A stretch of 64,000 nt of DNA, from contig CAVXSO010000001.1 of NCBI GenBank assembly GCA_963764465.1, positions 372,001 to 436,000 of the forward strand, given 5' to 3'. A program made the translations under genes and the position numbers. This document shows, in pieces, positions 18,048 through 26,968 of the stretch. The DNA is from JAJXXT01 sp963764465 (GTDB lineage Bacteria > Pseudomonadota > Alphaproteobacteria > Acetobacterales > Acetobacteraceae). The notes beneath the pieces were generated by a model. That model saw only the letters and a program-made list of their open reading frames with translations. It searched no databases and was not told the origin of the DNA. Positions within the stretch are counted from its first letter, which is position 1, and each line of letters starts with the position of its first letter.

Positions 18048-18710
18048 CTACCAGATGCGCTCGTAATAGGTCCGCGCGGCTTGAAGCAGCTCGTGCATCG
18101 CGGCACGCGCGGCTTCGGGATCGCCTTCCCGGAAAGCGGCGAGCAGGCGCTGGTGGTACATGATGGTTGCCTGCCGGTTTTCCGCGACGTGCAGCGTGCG
18201 GCGGCGCAGCCGCTGGATCTGGTCGCCGAGCGTGTCGAGCACCTGGGCGAGGCGACGGTTGCCACAGGCGGCCAGAAGCTCGGCCCGGAGGCGGCTATTG
18301 GCGGCGATGAATGCCTCGACATCGTGCACTTTGTGCGCGCGGCGCTCGGCCGCGGCCTCGCGTGCCAGCGCTCGGTACGCCGCCTTGGTCGCGCGCGACA
18401 CGGCGAGCGCGGCGGCGGCTGGCTCGATCATCTGGCGCAGCTCGACAATGTCGCCGATATCCTCGCGGCTGAGCGCCGGCTGGCGATAGCCGCGCCCGGT
18501 GTCTTCCAGCACGCCCTCACGGCAAAGCTGGAACAGCGCCTCGCGCAACGGCGTGCGCGACACGTTGAGCCGCGCGGCAAGGCTCTGCTCGACAGCCCTT
18601 TCCTCCGGAAAGACGCCCAGTCGGATCATTTCCCGCAGGCTGACATAGACCTGGTCGCGAAGCCGGCGCTGCCGGAGTGGTAGCGGAACGTTGGGCATCA
18701 TGTGGTGCAT
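18048..18710 (-). CDS. GntR-family regulator, FadR/FCD subfamily
   Basis: About 220 residues: a winged helix near the start (LRDQVYVSLREMIRLGVF, LAARLNVSRTPLREALFQL, GRGYRQPALS) and an all-helical FCD ligand domain (VELRQMIEPAAAALAV to FREGDPEAARAAMHELL). It lies tail to tail with livJ and probably controls livJ and livGFHM-hyuAB through the palindromes at 16698 and 13230. The chosen ATG at 18710 has a GAGG three bases upstream; ATGs at 18701 and 18698 are equally possible. Confidence 0.9.
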   Translation of the reverse strand: MHHMMPNVPLPLRQRRLRDQVYVSLREMIRLGVFPEERAVEQSLAARLNVSRTPLREALFQLCREGVLEDTGRGYRQPALSREDIGDIVELRQMIEPAAAALAVSRATKAAYRALAREAAAERRAHKVHDVEAFIAANSRLRAELLAACGNRRLAQVLDTLGDQIQRLRRRTLHVAENRQATIMYHQRLLAAFREGDPEAARAAMHELLQAARTYYERIW

Positions 18711-19212
18711 CGGCCTCAGGTTGGTGCTGGAGCGAAGGTTCGCCAAGACTTCCTTTTCCCGGACGCGGAAGCAATGAGGCCCGTGGCGGAACGCCGAGAG
18801 GTAACGTCGCACGAGACGGCGCGCTCGGCGCCAGCATTGACGAGGGAGGCTGGGAACGTTCGCTCTTTAGACAGCGCTTAGGCGTGCATGTGCGGTTCAG
18901 GAGAGCAAGCAGCACCCTACCGCCATGGGTGATGGGCGCAGCCGGCCTCAACGGCTCGTGTCGCGCCCGTGCCGTTTGGACGACATCACCAACCGCCGAG
19001 GCTTGACTTGCGCGACAATCGCGCCTGGGCCGCACTTGGTCGAGCTGGGGGCGGGTAGGCGCGACCGCGATGCCCCGCCGGTGGTCTGCCCCCTCAAATA
19101 TGGCTCGCCCTCAAGCAAGGCATTTTGCGGGGCAGAGTACACCGGGCCATGAGTCCGTTTTTTAATTACAACGATCTCCAACGCCGCGCCGCTGCCTCCC
19201 AGGTGGTTTCGT
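18711..19212. other. Gene-free stretch, possible mobile-element debris
   Basis: About 500 bp without a convincing reading frame. Around 18882-18915 the sequence GGCGTGCATGTGCGGTTCAG resembles the 3' half of a group II intron domain V, but the matching 5' half (GAGCCGC...) is not found upstream. The bases before the permease stop include a T-run (gttttttaatt near 19158), with no strong hairpin before it. No RNA gene was recognised. Confidence 0.35.
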
Positions 19213-20061
19213 CTAGACCCTATGGCGCTTCAGGCGATTTTCGAGCAAACTCACGCCGATCGAGAGCGCCACAGTTACCACCAGGTACATCGCCGCGACG
19301 GTTAGCCAGATCTCGAACGCCATGAACGTATCTGCAATGGCATTGAGCCCCTCAGTCGTTAGTTCCGAGACGGCGATGACACTGACGATCGCCGAGCTCT
19401 TGACCAGCGAGATCACGAGACCGGTCAGTGGCGGGATCATGAGCGGCAGTGACTGCGGAATGATGACATACCTGTACTTGTCGCGGACCGTGAGCCCGAT
19501 CGCGTCGGCGGCCTCGTACTGCCCGCGCTCGACGGCGACGATGCCGCCGCGGATGATCTCGCTCGCGAAGGAACCCTCGTAAAAGGCGAGCGTCAATACG
19601 GCAGCCCAGAACCGTCCGACTCCGAAGATCGGTGCCAGAACGAAATAGACGAGAAAGATCTGCACCAGCAACGGTGTGTTGCGGATGATCTCGAGATAGA
19701 CGGTGGCGATCAGCCGGCCCGCGATGGAGCGCGACAGGCGCAGGAATGCGGTAACGAGCCCGATCGCGAGCGCGAGCGCCAGGCTGATCGCGGTAATCTC
19801 GAGCGTCTCGATCAGCCCGCGCGTCAGCGAGCCGAGGATGAACTCGCCATCGACGATCTTGTAGAGGTAAGGCGGCACGCGATACCACTGCCAGTGGTAA
19901 TGCATCGCCATCGCGCCATGGATGATCAGCCAGCCGATGAGGCCGAGCACAATCACGGCTTGCGCCACCTGCCAAGAGGAGCGCAGCGCGGCGCGAAGCT
20001 GTGTGCGCCGGTCCCGCGGCGGGAGACGGCGTTCACGCAGCACGGCTGCTTCGGACACCAT
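19213..20061 (-). CDS. Polar amino-acid ABC transporter permease (HisM/GlnP type), orphan
   Basis: 282-residue inner-membrane protein with an N-terminal extension (RRLPPRDRRTQLRAALRSSW), several membrane helices and the family's coupling loop GQYEAADAIGLTVRDKYRYV followed by IIPQSLPLMIPPL. EIIRNTPLLVQIFLVYF is the typical His/Glu/Gln permease motif. No binding protein or ATPase gene adjoins it. It may use the components at 29773-32392 or 46363-48632, or partners outside the window. It is divergent from the deacylase gene at 20265. Confidence 0.92.
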   Translation of the reverse strand: MVSEAAVLRERRLPPRDRRTQLRAALRSSWQVAQAVIVLGLIGWLIIHGAMAMHYHWQWYRVPPYLYKIVDGEFILGSLTRGLIETLEITAISLALALAIGLVTAFLRLSRSIAGRLIATVYLEIIRNTPLLVQIFLVYFVLAPIFGVGRFWAAVLTLAFYEGSFASEIIRGGIVAVERGQYEAADAIGLTVRDKYRYVIIPQSLPLMIPPLTGLVISLVKSSAIVSVIAVSELTTEGLNAIADTFMAFEIWLTVAAMYLVVTVALSIGVSLLENRLKRHRV

Positions 20062-20264
20062 CGTTCAGCGGCACCTTGCTGCGAAATCTCGCGGCTTCAC
20101 GCAATCAACCCCATGGGCGAAAATAAAACCCTTATACGGGCTCGCCTTCCGGTCAACGAATTTCTCGATTTCCCACTCGCGCCCTCGACGGCGCGGACAC
20201 CATGTCCCACGATGCTCGCGCAACACGATGGTCCCCGATACCGGACGAGCCCGAGGACACCCCC

Positions 20265-21293
20265 ATGACCCTGCGCCAACCGAACTGGCGTCTGACACGG
20301 ATCGCAACGAACCTCGATTTCGTGGCCGAAGGCCGGCGCGCCGGTGACCTGCGGCTGAAATGGTCCAACGCCGAAATGCCGCTCGGCTATTGGCCGATAC
20401 CGGCCGCCGTGTGCGTGCGGGGCGAGGGGCCGACGCTGCTGCTCGCCGGAGGCACGCATGGCGACGAGTTCGAGGGTCCCGTCGCGCTGATGCGCCTGCT
20501 CGACCACGCGGCGGGGCTGTCATTTCGTGGCCGGCTGATTCTGCTGCCGGCGCTCAACGCCCCGGCCGTCGCCCGCAGCGCGAGGGTCTCGCCGCTCGAC
20601 GGCGCCAACCTCAACCGCGCCTTTCCTGGCGACCGAAATGGCGCGCCCACGGCGATGATTGCACATCTCGTGGAATCGGTCCTCCTGCCGGTCTGCGATG
20701 CCGCGATCGACTTCCATTCCGGCGGCAAGGCCTCGGTCTTCGCCGACAGTGCGCTGGCAGCGCGCTGCGAGGACAAGGCGCTGCACGACGCCAATTTCGC
20801 GCTGGCCCGCGCGTTTGCCGCGCCGCTGGTCTGGGTGCTCGGCGAGCACAATGACGATCGCTCTTTCAACGCTGCGGCAAGGCGCCAGCGTGTGCCGATG
20901 ATCGCCACCGAGCTCGCCGGCGGCGGCGGCGTGGATCGCGCGGCGGTGCGCCTCGCCCTCGACGGCATCCTGCGCTGCATGCGCCATCTCGGGATGATCG
21001 ATGAAGCGCCACCGCCCGAGCACACGCCGCGCCTGGTGGAACTCGCCTCGGCGGAGCAGACACTCTATGCGCCCTGCCAGGGGGTCTTCCTTCCCGGCTT
21101 CGGGGTCGGCGACGAGGTGGCCGCGAACGCGGCCGCAGGCACGCTCTACAACCTGTTCGAGCCGGAGCGCCCCCCGGTTGAGCTTTCGTTCCCTGCGAGC
21201 GGCATCGTGCTGTCGCGCGTCAACCGAGGGTTCGTCGAGCGCGGTGAGATGCTCGCAACCATTGCCTCGCCCTACCGCGAGCCAGCCGGTTGA
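20265..21293 (+). CDS. Succinylglutamate desuccinylase/aspartoacylase-family deacylase (DoeB-like)
   Basis: 342 residues of the M14-like AstE/AspA fold. Zinc ligands are visible in GGTHGDEFEGP (His65, Glu68) and DFHSGG (His151). The N-terminal substrate-binding ANLNRAFPG and a C-terminal beta-barrel-like tail (YAPCQGVFLPGFGVGDEV) resemble N-alpha-acetyl-diaminobutyrate deacetylase DoeB and related proteins. It probably removes an acyl group from an N-acyl amino acid in the cytoplasm. The ATG at 20265 follows GAGG by 8 bp; an in-frame ATG at 20202 lacks a ribosome-binding site. Other doe/ectoine genes are absent, so the substrate is open. Confidence 0.85.
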   Translation: MTLRQPNWRLTRIATNLDFVAEGRRAGDLRLKWSNAEMPLGYWPIPAAVCVRGEGPTLLLAGGTHGDEFEGPVALMRLLDHAAGLSFRGRLILLPALNAPAVARSARVSPLDGANLNRAFPGDRNGAPTAMIAHLVESVLLPVCDAAIDFHSGGKASVFADSALAARCEDKALHDANFALARAFAAPLVWVLGEHNDDRSFNAAARRQRVPMIATELAGGGGVDRAAVRLALDGILRCMRHLGMIDEAPPPEHTPRLVELASAEQTLYAPCQGVFLPGFGVGDEVAANAAAGTLYNLFEPERPPVELSFPASGIVLSRVNRGFVERGEMLATIASPYREPAG

Positions 21294-21346
21294 CAGCCCC
21301 TGCCACGGCGGGAAGAACACGAGCAGCAACCACCGAGGCGCCGGCG

Positions 21347-22342
21347 ATGAAGATCGACATGCACGCCCATTTCTACGGTGGCGGGCTCGAGGCAGCGCTG
21401 CGGCACCGCTCGGTCCGGCCCTGCCTGCGCACGGACGCGAGTGGCGGAGAGTTCCTCGTCGCGATGAACTCGGATTTCCCTTTCACCGCGAAATATTACG
21501 ACGTCGCGACCGGGCTCTCGCAGATGCGCGCGCTCGGCATCACGCACCGGCTTCTCACCTTCCCTGGCTCGCTTGGTTTCGATGTCCTGCCGGTCGCGGA
21601 AGCCGCCGCGCCGATCGCCGCCTTCAACGACCATCTTGCGGCCCTGGGCCGCAGCACGAACGGCGCCATCATCGGCCTCGCTGGCCTCCCGCTAGCCGAT
21701 ATCGATCGCGCAGGAAAGGAGCTCGCGCGGGTGCGCCGCGAGCTGAACCTGCCGGGCGCCATCATCCCCTCCAACTACTTCAACTCGGTCGAGGACGCGC
21801 GGCTCATGGCCCCGCTGCTGGCGGTCGCGAATACGCATGGTGCGCATCTGATGCTGCATCCCGGCCTGCGCGACGGCGAGGACGTGCCACCGCCCGCGCT
21901 AGACTATCCGCAATACCGTACCTCCGCCGTGGCCCTGCAGTCCCAGATTTCGCAGAACGTGCTCACCCTCGTGCTGTCCGAGGTGCTGGACGCTTATCCG
22001 AACATCAGTTTCCACGTCGTCAATCTCGGCGGTACGGTCCCGTTCATCTTCGAGCGCATGGAGAGCATCGCGCTGCATCGCTCGCCAGGCGAGCCGTTCC
22101 CGACCGAAAAACTCCGCCGCATCTGGTACGACTGCGCCTCCCTCGGACCGCGCGCGCTCGAGGCGGCGGTCAAGGTCTATGGCGCGGACCGTATCATGAT
22201 GGGCTCCGACTACCCGATCTTCCAGTCCGATCCCTACGTGAGCGCCGTCGCGCCGGCCCGGCTCACGGATCGCGAGCGCGAGGATGTGACGAGCGGCACG
22301 GCCAGGCGGCTGCTCGAACGGCTCGGCACCATCGTTCGCTGA
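21347..22342 (+). CDS. ACMSD-like amidohydrolase-family metal-dependent hydrolase/decarboxylase
   Basis: 331 residues, amidohydrolase_2 family. The first metal motif is DMHAHF (His6, His8). HPGLRDG, FHVVNLGG and MGSDYP supply the usual later metal-site residues. The family includes 2-amino-3-carboxymuconate-6-semialdehyde decarboxylase and gamma-resorcylate decarboxylase, so it need not be a hydrolase. The ATG follows GAGG by 8 bp and is 53 bp after the deacylase, suggesting one transcript. The substrate is not apparent. Confidence 0.85.
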   Translation: MKIDMHAHFYGGGLEAALRHRSVRPCLRTDASGGEFLVAMNSDFPFTAKYYDVATGLSQMRALGITHRLLTFPGSLGFDVLPVAEAAAPIAAFNDHLAALGRSTNGAIIGLAGLPLADIDRAGKELARVRRELNLPGAIIPSNYFNSVEDARLMAPLLAVANTHGAHLMLHPGLRDGEDVPPPALDYPQYRTSAVALQSQISQNVLTLVLSEVLDAYPNISFHVVNLGGTVPFIFERMESIALHRSPGEPFPTEKLRRIWYDCASLGPRALEAAVKVYGADRIMMGSDYPIFQSDPYVSAVAPARLTDREREDVTSGTARRLLERLGTIVR

Positions 22343-22348
22343 CCAAAA

Positions 22349-23080
22349 CTAGAGCGTCCCCGCCGGGGTGAAGCGCGCGACGATCTCGTGCGTCGAGTTA
22401 TAAGTGAGCTCGACGCGCGTGACGGGAACAGCATCGCGCCAGGTGCGCCGCACGACGACGAGGCTGGGCGCCCCGATCCGTACGCCCATCGCCTTCGCCA
22501 CCGCGCGCGAAGCCGCGGCGGCATGGATACGGTGCTCCGCGCGCGTCCAGGGAACATGGGCGACAAGCCAGGATCCGGGCGCAAGGTCGCGGAAATCCTC
22601 GCCTGCCGCCGCCGGTACCGCTTGCAGGCTGATGATGCGCTTCTCCAGGCAGAACGGCGTTGTCCCGGCGAAGTGGTGGCAGACGATGTCGAGCACGCCC
22701 GCCCCCGTCGCCACGCCGAGCAACTCGCGGTCCTGCCGCGTCGCGCGGCGCGTGGCGCGTGCGATGATCTCGTGCCGGTGGGGCAGGCCGAGCTCGGCCA
22801 CTTCCGTTCCCACGTCGCTGATCTTCAGCACGGCGGATTGGGAATGCGGCCGCGCCACGAAGCTGCCGGTGCGGCGGCGGCGCTCGATCAGCCCCGCCTC
22901 GGCCAGCCGCGAGAGGGCCTTGTTGACGGTCATCCGCGAACACCCATACGCACGGGTGAATTCGTGCTCGGACGGAATCCTGTGCTCGGGCGGCCACTCG
23001 CCGGAGACGATCCGCGCGCGCACGTCGTCGAGGATGCGCTCGTAGAGCGCGCCACCCGCGCGGATATCGCGCCCGTCCAT
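22349..23080 (-). CDS. hutC: Histidine utilisation repressor HutC
   Basis: 243 residues: GntR winged helix at about 10-75 (YERILDDVRARIVSGEWPPE, GCSRMTVNKALSRLAEAGLI, RRTGSFVA) and a UTRA domain (EIIARATRRATR, VCHHFAGTTPFCLEKRIISL, TRVELTYNSTHEIVARF). HutC proteins repress hut genes and are released by urocanate. The ATG at 23080 has an excellent GGAGGA site. It ends the hutI-H-U-D-C run, and a HutC-type palindrome lies at 28262. Convergent with the amidohydrolase gene, 6 bp apart. Confidence 0.95.
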   Translation of the reverse strand: MDGRDIRAGGALYERILDDVRARIVSGEWPPEHRIPSEHEFTRAYGCSRMTVNKALSRLAEAGLIERRRRTGSFVARPHSQSAVLKISDVGTEVAELGLPHRHEIIARATRRATRQDRELLGVATGAGVLDIVCHHFAGTTPFCLEKRIISLQAVPAAAGEDFRDLAPGSWLVAHVPWTRAEHRIHAAAASRAVAKAMGVRIGAPSLVVVRRTWRDAVPVTRVELTYNSTHEIVARFTPAGTL

Positions 23081-23117
23081 CGCTCCTCCGGAATCGCCTT
23101 GCGGCAGTTTGTTGCGT

Positions 23118-23708
23118 TCAGGCATTCTTTTGCCAGGGCCGACGCGCGAAGACCAGCGAGACCATGCGCGTGCTCTCCTGCGCCACCACGAACACGGCAT
23201 CATCGTCGGCTTCCAGCACCAGCGCGTCGAGCGGTGCGAGCGCGACGTACGTTTGGCCCACCGTGCCCACGCAGGTCTCGAGTGCCACGCAGACACGGAC
23301 CGCACCCGCCGCACCCAGCCGCGCGCCGCGGGGCAGCGCTACGCGCGCCGCCTCCACGCGCCACGCATCGCGGCGTGCCATCGCGTTGAGGTCATACGCC
23401 GGACCGTCGAGCAGCTGCGCCCGTACCTCCGCCTCGCCCGGAAACGCAACGGGCGGCGCCTCGGCATCGAGCTGCACCACGCGCCCGCCGATATCAAGGC
23501 GCAGCGTCCCCCCCGCGGCGTGCGTGAGTACGCGATCGATTCCCTCGAAGCGCGAGAACGGTCCATCCGCGCGGATCTCGGCGATGCTCACGCGCCAGTT
23601 GAAATCGTCAAGGCTCGCGCCCTCGGGGCTCGCCGCGAGCTCCACGGTCGTTCCGCCGCCATTCTTCCACGCCATCGCCGGACGCTCGCGGAAGGCGATC
23701 ACCCGCAT
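23118..23708 (-). CDS. hutD: HutD-family protein
   Basis: 196-residue bicupin-like HutD protein with the markers MAWKNGGGTTVELA (from residue 11), NWRVSIAEI, DGPFSRFEGIDRVL and GPAYDLNAMARR. HutD is linked genetically to histidine use in many Proteobacteria; it is thought to limit the pathway, possibly through formiminoglutamate or urocanate levels, and its biochemistry is unsettled. It sits 16 bp after hutU and 37 bp before hutC. Confidence 0.95.
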   Translation of the reverse strand: MRVIAFRERPAMAWKNGGGTTVELAASPEGASLDDFNWRVSIAEIRADGPFSRFEGIDRVLTHAAGGTLRLDIGGRVVQLDAEAPPVAFPGEAEVRAQLLDGPAYDLNAMARRDAWRVEAARVALPRGARLGAAGAVRVCVALETCVGTVGQTYVALAPLDALVLEADDDAVFVVAQESTRMVSLVFARRPWQKNA

Positions 23709-23724
23709 CGCACGGGCACCCGGT

Positions 23725-25398
23725 TCAGCCGAGGATGCCTGGCAGGTCGAGCCCCTGCTTCGCCGCCCACTCGCGCGCCTCCGGGTAGCCGGCGTCGGCG
23801 TGGCGCATCACCCCCGTCGCGGGATCGTTCCAGAGCACGCGCGCGATGCGTCGTGCGGCGGCTTCGGTGCCGTCGCAGCAGATCACCATGCCGGCATGCT
23901 GGGAGAATCCCATGCCGACGCCGCCGCCGTGATGGATCGAGACCCAGGTGGCGCCCGATGCACAGTTGAGCAGCGCGTTGAGCAGTGGCCAGTCCGAGAC
24001 CGCGTCCGAGCCGTCCTGCATCGCCTCGGTCTCGCGGTTGGGCGAGGCGACGGAGCCTGAATCGAGATGGTCGCGGCCGATTACCACCGGCGCTTTCAGC
24101 TCGCCGCTTGCCACCATGTCGTTGAAGGCGAGGCCGAGCCGGTGGCGGTCGCCCAGGCCGACCCAGCAGATGCGTGCCGGCAACCCCTGAAAGCGGATGC
24201 GCTTGCCTGCCATGTCGAGCCAGTTGTGCAGATTCCGGTCGTCGGGGATCAGCTCGCGCACCTTCGCGTCGGTGCGCGCGATGTCCTCGGGGTCGCCGGA
24301 GAGCGCTGCCCAGCGGAACGGGCCCACGCCGCGGCAGAACAGCGGGCGGATATAGGCAGGCACGAAGCCGGGAAAGTCGAACGCGTCCCGCACCCCTTCC
24401 TCGAACGCCATCTGGCGGATGTTGTTGCCGTAATCGACGGTCGGAATGCCCGCGTGATGAAAATGCAGCATGGCACGCACGTGCTCGGCCATCAATTCCC
24501 TTGCCGCGCGTGCCACTCCCTTGGGGTCGCTCTCGCGTCGCGCCTCCCATTCGGCGAGCGTCCATCCCCGGGGCAGGTAGCCGTTGACGGGATCATGCGC
24601 GGAGGTCTGGTCGGTGACGATGTCCGGCTTCACGCCGCGGCGCACCAGTTCCGGCAGCACCTCGGCCGCGTTGCCCAGCAGCGCGACCGAAACCGGCTTG
24701 CCCTCGCCCCGCGCCTGCTCAAGCATCGCCAGCGCTTCGTCCAGGTGGCGCGCCTGGGCATCGATGTAGCCGGTGCGCAGCCGGAACTCGATGGACGATG
24801 GCCGGCACTCGACCGCGAGCAGCGAAGCGCCGGCCATGGTCGCGGCGAGGGGCTGCGCCCCGCCCATGCCGCCGAGCCCGGCGGTCAGGATCCATTTCTC
24901 CCTGAGGCTGCCGCCGAAATGCCGGCGTCCCATCTCGACAAAGGTCTCGTACGTGCCCTGCACGATGCCCTGCGAGCCGATATAGATCCAGGAGCCGGCG
25001 GTCATCTGGCCGTACATCATCAGCCCCTTGCGATCGAGCTGGCTGAAATGCTCCCAGGTGGCCCAGTGTGGCACCAGGTTCGAGTTCGCGAGCAGCACGC
25101 GCGGCGCATCGGCATGCGTGCGGAACACGCCTACCGGCTTGCCGGACTGGATCAGCAGCGTCTCGTCCTCGCCCAGCCGCTTGAGCGTGGCGACGATGCG
25201 ATCGAACAACTCCCAGTCGCGCGCGGCGCGCCCGATGCCGCCATAGACCACGAGCTCGCCGGGCCGTTCGGCAACGTCCGGGTCGAGATTGTTCATCAGC
25301 ATGCGCAGCGGCGCCTCGGTCAGCCAGCTCCTGGCATTGAGCTGCGGGCCGCGCGGCGCCCGGATCGTGCGCGTGTTGTCGAGGCGATGGTGGTTCAT
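23725..25398 (-). CDS. hutU: Urocanate hydratase (urocanase)
   Basis: 557 residues, normal full length. It converts urocanate to 4-imidazolone-5-propionate, using tightly bound NAD+ as electrophile. Family landmarks are LMNNLDPDVAERP, ELVVYGGIGRAARDW, MMYGQMTAGSWIYIGSQGIV, GGMGGAQPLA, TDQTSAHDPVNGYLP and the C-terminal HHGGGVGMGFSQHAG. It is second enzyme of the pathway, cytoplasmic, 34 bp after hutH. Confidence 0.98.
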   Translation of the reverse strand: MNHHRLDNTRTIRAPRGPQLNARSWLTEAPLRMLMNNLDPDVAERPGELVVYGGIGRAARDWELFDRIVATLKRLGEDETLLIQSGKPVGVFRTHADAPRVLLANSNLVPHWATWEHFSQLDRKGLMMYGQMTAGSWIYIGSQGIVQGTYETFVEMGRRHFGGSLREKWILTAGLGGMGGAQPLAATMAGASLLAVECRPSSIEFRLRTGYIDAQARHLDEALAMLEQARGEGKPVSVALLGNAAEVLPELVRRGVKPDIVTDQTSAHDPVNGYLPRGWTLAEWEARRESDPKGVARAARELMAEHVRAMLHFHHAGIPTVDYGNNIRQMAFEEGVRDAFDFPGFVPAYIRPLFCRGVGPFRWAALSGDPEDIARTDAKVRELIPDDRNLHNWLDMAGKRIRFQGLPARICWVGLGDRHRLGLAFNDMVASGELKAPVVIGRDHLDSGSVASPNRETEAMQDGSDAVSDWPLLNALLNCASGATWVSIHHGGGVGMGFSQHAGMVICCDGTEAAARRIARVLWNDPATGVMRHADAGYPEAREWAAKQGLDLPGILG

Positions 25399-25432
25399 GG
25401 CGTTGCTTCCTCGTCCGCGCGCGGGGACTGGT

Positions 25433-26968
25433 TCATGCCGCTGCCGTAATGGCCGGCAGCGCGAGCCCGGCCGCCTCGGTAAGCATGCCGGCCCGCACGA
25501 GGTCGGAGGCGGCCAGGATGTCGGGGTGGAAATGCCGGTCCTCGCCGAGCGCCGGCACGCATTCGCGCAGGCGTGCCCTCGCCGCCTCGAGGGGCGGGCT
25601 GGAGCGTAGTGGCGCGTGGAACTCGCAGCCCTGCGCCGCGGCCAGCAACTCGATGCCGACGATGTTCACGACGTTTTCCGCCATCGCCGCGAGCCGGCGC
25701 GCGCCATGCGCCGCCATCGAGACATGGTCTTCCTGGTTCGCCGAGGTCGGGATGGAATCCACGCTCGCGGGATAGGCGCGCTGCTTGTTCTCCGAGACCA
25801 GCGCCGCGGCCGTGACTTGCGGGATCATGAAGCCGGAGTTGAGCCCCGGCGACGGCGTGAGAAAGGCGGGCAAGCGCGACAGCGTGGGGTCCACCAGCAT
25901 CGCGACCCGCCGCTCCGAGAGCGCGCCGATCTCGCAGAGCGCGAGCGCGATCGTGTCGGCGGCGAAGGCTACGGGTTCGGCGTGGAAATTCCCGCCGGAC
26001 AGCACCTCGTCGCTGCCGGCGAAGATCAGCGGGTTGTCCGTGACACCGTTGGCCTCGTCCTCGAGCGTGCCCGCGGCGGCGCGCAGCAGGTCCAGGCACG
26101 CGCCCATCACCTGCGGCTGGCAGCGCAGGCAGTAGGGGTCCTGCACGCGGTCGTCATCCCGCAGGTGCGAGGCGCGGATCTCGCTGCCCTGCATCAGCGC
26201 GCGCAGCGCCGCGGCGGTTTCGATCTGGCCGCGATGCCGCCGCAGCCGGTGGATGCGCGGATCGAACGGCGCGTCCGAGCCTCGTGCGGCGTCGGTGGCG
26301 AGCGCCCCCGCGACCAGCGCGGACTGGAACACCGTCTCCGCCGCGAACAGTCCCGCGAGCGCCAGCGCGGTGGAGAATTGGGTGCCGTTGAGAAGAGCGA
26401 GCCCCTCCTTCGGGCCAAGCACCGCGGGTGCCAGGCCAGCGCGCGCGAGCGCCGCCGCTGCCGGCATCCGCTCCCCCGCCACCACCGCCTCGCCGATGCC
26501 CAGCATCGCCGCGGTCATGTGCGCGAGGGGCGCCAGGTCGCCGCTGGCTCCGACCGAGCCTTGCTCCGGCACCACCGGCACGACACCGCGCGAGAGCATC
26601 GCCTCCAGCACCGCGAGCGTCTCCGGTCGCACGCCGGACGCGCCCTGGCCAAGGCTCGCGAGCTTCAGCGCCATCATCAGCCGCGTCGCGGCAACGGGGA
26701 TGGGCGCGCCCACGCCGGCCGCGTGCGAGAGCACGATGTTGCGCTGCAGGGCCGCGAGATCGCCATCCGCGATCCGCACGTTGGCGAGCCGGCCGAAGCC
26801 GGTGTTGACCCCATAGACCGGGTCGCCTTTCGTAAGGATGCGCAGGATCGCCGCGGCCCCCGCCGCGACCGCCCCCCCGCAGGCGGGATCGAGTGCCACA
26901 GCCGCGCCGGACCAGATCGCGCGCCACGCGGCAAGGCTCACGCCACCCGGTACGAGCACCACTTTCAT
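25433..26968 (-). CDS. hutH: Histidine ammonia-lyase (histidase)
   Basis: 511 residues. It deaminates histidine to urocanate using the self-made MIO cofactor from Ala-Ser-Gly, seen in GSVGASGDLAPLAH with ASG at 141-143. The catalytic tyrosine region YGVNTGFG is at about residue 52. GGNFHAEPVAFAAD, PSPGLNSGFMIPQV and SIPTSANQEDHVSM are conserved. The start shares ATGA with the hutI stop. Confidence 0.98.
   Translation of the reverse strand: MKVVLVPGGVSLAAWRAIWSGAAVALDPACGGAVAAGAAAILRILTKGDPVYGVNTGFGRLANVRIADGDLAALQRNIVLSHAAGVGAPIPVAATRLMMALKLASLGQGASGVRPETLAVLEAMLSRGVVPVVPEQGSVGASGDLAPLAHMTAAMLGIGEAVVAGERMPAAAALARAGLAPAVLGPKEGLALLNGTQFSTALALAGLFAAETVFQSALVAGALATDAARGSDAPFDPRIHRLRRHRGQIETAAALRALMQGSEIRASHLRDDDRVQDPYCLRCQPQVMGACLDLLRAAAGTLEDEANGVTDNPLIFAGSDEVLSGGNFHAEPVAFAADTIALALCEIGALSERRVAMLVDPTLSRLPAFLTPSPGLNSGFMIPQVTAAALVSENKQRAYPASVDSIPTSANQEDHVSMAAHGARRLAAMAENVVNIVGIELLAAAQGCEFHAPLRSSPPLEAARARLRECVPALGEDRHFHPDILAASDLVRAGMLTEAAGLALPAITAAA

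Noticed and set aside
18925..19152. 75-codon plus-strand frame before the orphan permease
   Set aside because: No ribosome-binding site, low-complexity composition and no family resemblance.
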